From assembly GCA_964472785.1 (NCBI GenBank), contig CAYYMH010000089.1, positions 1 to 11,625 of the forward strand: a DNA stretch of 11,625 nucleotides, given 5' to 3'. This DNA is from CAYYMH01 sp964472785 (GTDB taxonomy: Bacteria; Zhuqueibacterota; Zhuqueibacteria; Thermofontimicrobiales; Thermofontimicrobiaceae). The position numbers and the translations under genes are program-made. Below, piece after piece: positions 7,856-11,625 of this stretch. The notes beneath the pieces are model-generated. The model ran no database searches. It saw nothing but the letters and a program-made list of their open reading frames with translations, and was not told where the DNA came from. Positions within the stretch are counted from its first letter, which is position 1. Each line of letters opens with the position of its first letter.

Positions 7856-7870
7856 TCAGCAAAAAGTCAA
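7842..7870 (-). promoter_or_regulatory. Candidate glgC promoter
   Basis: On the minus strand TTGACT (7865-7870) is followed by TTATTTTG (7842-7849), one mismatch from the Bacteroidota-type TAnnTTTG box, with 18 bases between TTG and that box. Read as a sigma70 site, TATTTT at 7843-7848 lies 16 bases after TTGACT. It would give a glgC leader of roughly 150 bases. It overlaps a plus-strand candidate, so only one may be real. Confidence 0.3.
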
Positions 7871-8058
7871 TAAAAATATTTTTTCAGGAGTCACTTTTTC
7901 AAAGGCGCGCATGTAATACGAATCGGATCATGTTCATCAAACCCGCAAGTTCGTTTCTCTTAAAACAAGCATTTAATCCTCAAATAACCACTGAAACATC
8001 GAAAGATCAGTTGCCACTTTCGTAAATGACTTTCATTGGTCTGGATTTTTTTGAAGGT

Positions 8059-9069
8059 TCAAATTAGATTGCGTTTCCTTAAAGATTGCCGTAAAACAGG
8101 TTCGATAGCAATGCGGATTTTTTTATTGGCGTATCCAATCCAGGAAAGATCTTCATCAACATCCAATATCGTACTCAAAGATTGTCCGTATTCGTCAGTA
8201 ATGATAACGCCTGATTCTTTGGCAATTAACTCCGTGCAAATATCATAGGGATGGCAACAAAGTCCCAATCCTAAGTTTTGTTGCGCTAATAATTTATTTA
8301 TTAACGGTCGCAAATCCGCATTAAACCGATCGTGCCCGGCTATCAGCTCGTAAATTTGTCCGCCGGTTGAAAGATACTGATCTTCAAAACAATGCGATTT
8401 ACACTCTTTCACCGGGCCCAGCGCATTTCGAATAACCTCATCGTCAATTTCGGCTAACACGTTTCGCATACCAGGGAAAAATCTTGAAATCATAGCAAAA
8501 CCATGAAAAATCGTATCTGCCTTTGAAGGCTGCAACAGTAAGGGTGCTGAATCTCCGGTTAAGCGATTGTATCGCTCCGCCTGAGCGCCACTTCCTTTTT
8601 GCGCCCAAAGCACATCGCACAGATGTTGTTTAATGAGCGGAATCTCCGTCTGCACTGCCAATTCGATATCCTGTAAATTCGTCTTTTCCCCTTTATTCGG
8701 TGCCACCCCGGTGAGAATCCAGGCGCTGCGTTTCTGATACATCAATTCACGGGTGCCATCGATCGGATCCACGATAATCCTCCAGGCAGCGTCTTTTTCT
8801 TCTGCATCAGTCGGCAGAACGATTTTTCCGTTTCCAATACCCTCCGCAATGAGCACAATTGGATCGTCTTTTGCGATATAATCAGTGAACATTTCAACAA
8901 TCAAGTCCTCACTAATCCGGTCAATCGCATAAATGGTATCGCTGGATGACTCATGATCTATTTGAGCCATCTGATCAAGGGACGATTTTTCACAGGCAGA
9001 AACTACTTGTTCCCGGATAATTGCGTGAATTTCCAGAATCGGTTTTAGCAACTGTTCAACTTTTTTCAA
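8059..9069 (-). CDS. Inositol monophosphatase-family phosphatase
   Basis: A 336-residue metal-dependent phosphatase of the IMPase/FBPase superfamily. Motifs in order are IDRISED (49-55), IAEGIG with Glu76 as a metal ligand, WRIIVDPIDGTRELMY (96-111, Asp101 and Asp104 as metal ligands), TGGQIYELIAGHDRFNADLRP (235-255) and HPYDICTELIAKESG (273-287, Asp276 as third metal Asp; Tyr replaces the usual Trp). It is longer than classical IMPases, which are near 260-270 residues. The substrate could be an inositol phosphate, a sugar phosphate or another small phosphate ester and cannot be chosen from sequence. The start codon is TTG 9067-9069: the full-length N-terminal helix begins there and a strong AAAGGAG site lies just upstream, while the first internal Met is residue 34. 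It is cytoplasmic, with no signal peptide. Confidence 0.9.
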   Translation of the reverse strand: MKKVEQLLKPILEIHAIIREQVVSACEKSSLDQMAQIDHESSSDTIYAIDRISEDLIVEMFTDYIAKDDPIVLIAEGIGNGKIVLPTDAEEKDAAWRIIVDPIDGTRELMYQKRSAWILTGVAPNKGEKTNLQDIELAVQTEIPLIKQHLCDVLWAQKGSGAQAERYNRLTGDSAPLLLQPSKADTIFHGFAMISRFFPGMRNVLAEIDDEVIRNALGPVKECKSHCFEDQYLSTGGQIYELIAGHDRFNADLRPLINKLLAQQNLGLGLCCHPYDICTELIAKESGVIITDEYGQSLSTILDVDEDLSWIGYANKKIRIAIEPVLRQSLRKRNLI

Positions 9070-9074
9070 ACGTG

Positions 9075-9081
9075 CTCCTTT
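9075..9081 (-). promoter_or_regulatory. Strong ribosome binding site fixing a TTG start
   Basis: AAAGGAG on the minus strand ends 5 bases before TTG 9067-9069. No in-frame ATG is nearby, and an upstream ATG at 9089-9091 is out of frame and soon stopped. This site decides the start of the inositol-phosphatase-like gene. Confidence 0.8.
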
Positions 9082-9094
9082 GAGAATGGCATAT

Positions 9095-9125
9095 CAAAAA
9101 TATTTATAAAAAACTCACGCAAGGC
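9095..9125 (-). promoter_or_regulatory. Candidate Bacteroidota-type promoter of the phosphatase gene
   Basis: On the minus strand TATTTTTG (9095-9102) is an exact TAnnTTTG box. TTG (9120-9122) lies 17 bases upstream, within the 17-23 spacing known for Flavobacterium promoters. That TTG is part of the right arm of the palindromic element, so terminator and promoter would abut. Whether this organism uses such promoters is inferred. Confidence 0.4.
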
Positions 9126-9189
9126 TGCCAAGCCCGCAAAGAAAAAACAAGTAAATTGTCAAACTTTACGTTATTAGCGGCTTTGCGTG
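9116..9189 (-). repeat. Palindromic intergenic element, possible terminator
   Basis: CACGCAAGGCTGC (9116-9128) and GCGGCTTTGCGTG (9177-9189) form an inverted repeat. As RNA all 13 positions can pair if two G-U pairs are allowed. The 48-base loop contains a second small hairpin GTAAA/TTTAC (9151-9155 with 9165-9169). On the minus strand the second arm is followed by AG and six Ts, so it could end transcription from the beta-lactamase-like gene. The arm and its neighbour hold GCAA/CCAA/GCAAAG units, reminiscent of dispersed CGCAAAG-rich palindromes common in environmental genomes; that resemblance is from memory. Confidence 0.6.
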
Positions 9190-9263
9190 GATAATTATAT
9201 TTATTTTTAGCCTGCTGTCACCCTATAAATAATTCAGGTTATGGAGAAACATAATCTTTGACA

Positions 9264-10376
9264 TTATTGGATTGAAGATTTTTTACGAAAGAGATCTGCT
9301 TTAGAATTCTCATCCAAATAAAGCCGGGCAATCTTATCCGCCAAATCATTTAACATCGGTTTATGACGGTTAGTCAGAATGATAATACTGAAATCGTTTT
9401 TCGGATAACGTTGAATAACCGTTGTGAATCCGCATGTCTGACCCGTATGATGAACACGATAATGTCCGTCAAGCTCATCGATTCTCCAGCCGAATCCATA
9501 ATTTGTCGGTGTACCGTCATTCAATGTGTCCGGAGTGAACGCCAATTGCATTGACCCGACAGAAACCAGCGTATCTGTGTACAACGCCTGACCCCATTTA
9601 TAAAGATCCAGCACGGAAGAATAGATCCCACCGTCGCCGAGCACCGCACTCGTCAAACTCTGATCTTTGGGTATCAAACGATCATCTTCTTCAGCGTAAC
9701 CAAAAGCGCGGTTGGTAACTTCAGAAATTCCCTGCTCAAAAGCAACCGTATTTTCCATACCAATTTTACTGAAAATTTCCTCATCCAGAAAATCAGCAAA
9801 TCTTTTTCCCGACACTTTTTCGATAATCATTGCCAGAACCGCGTACCCGGAATTGCTGTATTGGTACTTCGATCCCGGCGGAAAGTAAGTCGAATCCTGG
9901 AGCATCATCATCTCCAGTATATCTTTGTCCAATACTTGTACTGTGGCTGTATCTGGAATCAGCGATTCGTAATCGATCAGACCGGAGGTGTGATGGATGA
10001 TGTGATCGATAGTAATGGATTTGCCATATTCTGGAAATTCCGGAAAAATGTCCGTCAGCGTTTGATCTAAAGAAAGCTTTCCTTTTTCCATCAGTAATAA
10101 AATACACATGGCTGTAAATTGTTTAGTCACTGAAGCCAGCCGAAAATTTGTCGCTTCTGTTACCGGAATATTATTTTCCACATCTGCCATGCCATAAGAT
10201 TTAATCAAAATAGGTTTGCTGTTTTTGATTACCATCATTGCAGCGCCCGGCTTTTCTAATCCTGAATAGGGACCGAAAAATTGATCGATTCGATCCTTGT
10301 TGGAGTCACAGTTTGTGATAAAAAGTAAGAATAAGATTAAAATTAACACGCTGAAAGATTTTTCAAATTTTGTCAT
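9264..10376 (-). CDS. Serine beta-lactamase-like hydrolase, probable lipoprotein
   Basis: A 370-residue member of the class C beta-lactamase/penicillin-binding-like (beta-lactamase-related) family. The signal segment ends ITNC, so Cys23 is a likely lipid attachment site. Active-site motifs are SVTK (Ser82, Lys85), YSN (Tyr173-Asn175) and HTG (His310-Gly312, in the place of KTG). Other typical segments are NFRLASVTKQFT, HHTSGL (129-133), FPPGSKYQYSNSGY and GDGGIYSSVLDLYKWG. HTG instead of KTG is common in the esterase and peptidase members of this family, so a D-aminopeptidase, D,D-peptidase or esterase role is more likely than antibiotic resistance; this is inference. The start has AGGA 8 bases upstream. 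It lies 79 bases after the beta-barrel gene, and a TAnnTTTG-like box (10435-10442) may give it its own promoter. It would act on the periplasmic side of a membrane. Confidence 0.9.
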   Translation of the reverse strand: MTKFEKSFSVLILILFLLFITNCDSNKDRIDQFFGPYSGLEKPGAAMMVIKNSKPILIKSYGMADVENNIPVTEATNFRLASVTKQFTAMCILLLMEKGKLSLDQTLTDIFPEFPEYGKSITIDHIIHHTSGLIDYESLIPDTATVQVLDKDILEMMMLQDSTYFPPGSKYQYSNSGYAVLAMIIEKVSGKRFADFLDEEIFSKIGMENTVAFEQGISEVTNRAFGYAEEDDRLIPKDQSLTSAVLGDGGIYSSVLDLYKWGQALYTDTLVSVGSMQLAFTPDTLNDGTPTNYGFGWRIDELDGHYRVHHTGQTCGFTTVIQRYPKNDFSIIILTNRHKPMLNDLADKIARLYLDENSKADLFRKKSSIQ

Positions 10377-10434
10377 TTGGATGTCCTATATTTTCGGCTT
10401 TTATTTTTAAAGTTACTGAAGCGATTCCTGTTCA

Positions 10435-10442
10435 CAAATATA
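10435..10442 (-). promoter_or_regulatory. Possible -7 box (TATATTTG) upstream of the beta-lactamase-like gene
   Basis: TATATTTG is an exact match to TAnnTTTG and lies about 60 bases before the start codon, in the short gap after the beta-barrel gene. No TTG occurs at the expected distance upstream, so the site is weak evidence by itself. Confidence 0.25.
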
Positions 10443-10455
10443 ATATGTTCGGAGA

Positions 10456-11100
10456 TTATAAGAAGTAAAGCAGGCCGACGCTCAATTTTGGTCCGCTATA
10501 ATTATCTGTAAAAACGATCACATTTTGAAATTTAATATAATGGTAGCGAAACTCAGCCGTGAGCGCCACACGCTGCGTCACCCTGAAATCAAAACCGGCG
10601 CCGATATTGATGCCAATACCCAACTCGGATTGCTTTTCTGTTTCGAAAATATCCTCATTCTTCTCACTTTCAAATCCGATAAAACATCCCACACCATAGC
10701 TGACGTAAGGTAATACCAACACATCCGAAATTAGTGTATATTTCAAATCGAGCAAAAATGAGACGACTCTGATCCCTTTCTTCTCGGGTAACATTTCTTC
10801 ATACCGCCAAAATCCCGCATTTGTCCTCAGATTCAAACCAAACTTCCACGGTTTCAACAGTACGACACCAAGGTAGGGTTTTTGTTTAATCTCTTTTAAT
10901 GAGGAGAGATCCGGATCACTGTTCAACTCGGTCGGCACCCAACGGCCTATTTCAAGACCGAATGCAAGTTTGGATGGATTTTTCTCCTGAGCAAATAAAT
11001 TCGAAACAAGAAAACAAATAAAAAAAATAATCAGTAAATACCTACAAAGTTTATCTGATGAACGAAAAAAATATGTTTTAATCTTTCTGATGAAGTTCAT
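10456..11100 (-). CDS. Small outer-membrane beta-barrel protein
   Basis: A 214-residue exported protein. A positively charged N-terminal stretch (1-20) is followed by a hydrophobic core (21-36) and a probable cleavage near Ala37 (FAQEK). The mature part alternates hydrophobic and polar residues in strands such as LAFGLEIG, YLGVVLL, FGLNLRTNAGFW, SFLLDLKYTLI, YVSYGVGCFIGF, IGINIGAGFDFRV, LTAEFRYHYIKF and LSVGLLYFL. This fits an eight-stranded OmpA-like or outer-membrane-barrel (OMP_b-brl) fold, with no peptidoglycan-binding domain. Role unknown. ATG 11098-11100 is preferred; a TTG six codons earlier (11116-11118) has no ribosome site. The chosen start has only a weak GAGAG about 11 bases upstream. 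It follows the DUF3467 gene by 60 bases on the same strand. Confidence 0.8.
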   Translation of the reverse strand: MNFIRKIKTYFFRSSDKLCRYLLIIFFICFLVSNLFAQEKNPSKLAFGLEIGRWVPTELNSDPDLSSLKEIKQKPYLGVVLLKPWKFGLNLRTNAGFWRYEEMLPEKKGIRVVSFLLDLKYTLISDVLVLPYVSYGVGCFIGFESEKNEDIFETEKQSELGIGINIGAGFDFRVTQRVALTAEFRYHYIKFQNVIVFTDNYSGPKLSVGLLYFL

Positions 11101-11160
11101 GTAAATACCAACTCTCAATCATTTATTAGCAAAACACATGACAGACACAACTATCGTAAA

Positions 11161-11490
11161 TTATTTTTCCGGTTCTTTTCTGCCGGTACTCGGCGGCTTG
11201 AAACCAAATGATTTTCCTTCTGGTCCCTTCACCGTTTTAATTTCACCAAATTGCGATTCGTATTTTTGAATATTGTCTTCCAACGCCTTGAGTAAGGATT
11301 TGGCGTGTTGCGGCGTCATAATAATTCGGGCATAAACTTTAGTTTTTGGCACGCCCGGTAACATGCGCGTAAAATCAACCACAAATTCGGCATTGGAATG
11401 GGTAATGAGCGCCAAATTCGAATAGATTCCTTCAGCCTCCTTTTCACCAAGTTCAATATTGATTTGCTGCTGTTTTGGTTGCTGATTCAT
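11161..11490 (-). CDS. DUF3467 family protein
   Basis: A 109-residue cytoplasmic protein that I recognise as DUF3467. The core (about 10-86) reads INIELGEKEAEGIYSNLALI, then THSNAEFVVDFTRMLPG, VPKTKVYARIIMTPQHAKSL and LLKALEDNIQKYESQFGEI, followed by a charged disordered tail. The family is widespread, short and of unknown function. No signal peptide or membrane segment is present. The start ATG 11488-11490 has GAGG 7 bases upstream. It is the first gene of a possible three-gene unit with the barrel protein and the beta-lactamase-like lipoprotein, but the 60- and 79-base gaps make that only moderately likely. Confidence 0.92.
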   Translation of the reverse strand: MNQQPKQQQINIELGEKEAEGIYSNLALITHSNAEFVVDFTRMLPGVPKTKVYARIIMTPQHAKSLLKALEDNIQKYESQFGEIKTVKGPEGKSFGFKPPSTGRKEPEK

Positions 11491-11537
11491 TAAATACCTC
11501 TTTTAAAAATGAATGATTTGAATGAATTATATAACCA

Positions 11538-11565
11538 ATTTAACAAATATTTGGCAAATAGTCAA
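11538..11565 (-). promoter_or_regulatory. Candidate promoter of the DUF3467 gene
   Basis: On the minus strand TTGACT (11560-11565, 5 of 6) is followed after 16 bases by TTAAAT (11538-11543, 4 of 6). It would start transcription about 40 bases before the start codon. A TATAAT further down (11527-11532) lacks a matching -35 box. Confidence 0.35.
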
Positions 11566-11596
11566 ATAAAAATATGCGCTATTAATTAAAATCAAC

Positions 11597-11611
11597 TATG
11601 ATGTCATCATA
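11597..11611. promoter_or_regulatory. 15-bp inverted repeat upstream of the DUF3467 promoter
   Basis: TATGATG and CATCATA are perfect 7-bp arms around one central base. It lies about 32 bases upstream of the candidate -35 box, a position suited to an activator. The binding protein is unknown; a short AT-rich palindrome can also arise by chance. Confidence 0.35.
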
Positions 11612-11625
11612 TATCCTTATTATAC

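Larger units (their letters stand above)
7688..8058. other. Intergenic region upstream of glgC
   Basis: A stretch of 371 bases with no convincing gene. It holds two overlapping, opposite candidate promoters (7828-7855 and 7842-7870), a perfect inverted repeat ATCGTA-AC-TACGAT (7808-7821) in the probable glgC leader, and a 6-bp hairpin CGAAAG/CTTTCG (8000-8005 with 8017-8022) without a T-run. No terminator for the inositol-phosphatase-like gene was seen, so read-through into glgC is possible. Confidence 0.55.

Noticed and set aside
7901..7916. AAAGG followed by ATG on the plus strand
   Set aside because: The ATG is followed at once by TAA, so nothing is encoded.
7899..7972. Two tiny minus-strand frames of 11 and 12 codons, the first behind GAGG, joined by a TGATG overlap
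   Set aside because: Suggestive of a leader peptide with coupling, but so short that chance explains them, and no attenuator hairpin follows.
7828..8025. Plus-strand open frame of 65 codons upstream of glgC
   Set aside because: It starts with a TTG inside a -35-like box, has no ribosome site, and the product has no recognisable features.
9264..10376. An antibiotic-resistance beta-lactamase
   Set aside because: The family fold is clear, but HTG instead of KTG and the lipoprotein signal fit the broader esterase/peptidase members; resistance is not supported.

Overview
The window looks like chromosome from a moderately AT-rich, Gram-negative (diderm) bacterium of the FCB kind, most like Calditrichota, KSB1 or a relative of Bacteroidota. 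The reasons are a TonB-dependent receptor with an N-terminal carboxypeptidase-regulatory-like domain, two lipoprotein-like exported proteins, an outer-membrane beta-barrel protein, a DUF3467 protein, and a few promoter-like sites of the Bacteroidota type TAnnTTTG. The lineage is inferred from gene style. No rRNA, tRNA, CRISPR array, insertion sequence or phage gene was seen.

Layout. From 1 to 4847, all on the minus strand, lies a unit read in the order lacI-type regulator (3789-4847), TonB-dependent receptor (881-3691), secreted surface protein (853 down to the window edge, incomplete). A promoter with a consensus -35 box lies upstream of the regulator. A 22-bp inverted repeat with 10-bp arms sits where transcription should start, the signature of an autoregulated LacI-family operon. 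The likely role is effector-responsive, probably sugar-responsive, uptake through the outer membrane plus a secreted partner. From 4885 to 5300 is AT-rich non-coding DNA holding one candidate small ORF (5007-5126). The only long plus-strand gene is a parvulin-type peptidyl-prolyl isomerase (5301-6311). It ends at a bidirectional terminator shared with the convergent gene glgC.

From 6395 to 11490 everything is again on the minus strand. Read in transcription order it is: DUF3467 protein, small beta-barrel protein, serine beta-lactamase-like lipoprotein (a possible operon with gaps of 60 and 79 bases), a palindromic intergenic element that resembles a terminator, an inositol-monophosphatase-family enzyme with a TTG start, a 370-base gap with candidate promoters, and glgC (ADP-glucose pyrophosphorylase, glycogen synthesis). 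GlgC carries lysines matching both the enterobacterial and the cyanobacterial/plant activator sites.

Most interesting are the lacI operator/promoter and its receptor operon, the palindromic element at 9116-9189, and the small ORF at 5007-5126. Nothing in the window is clearly a new defence or mobile system.
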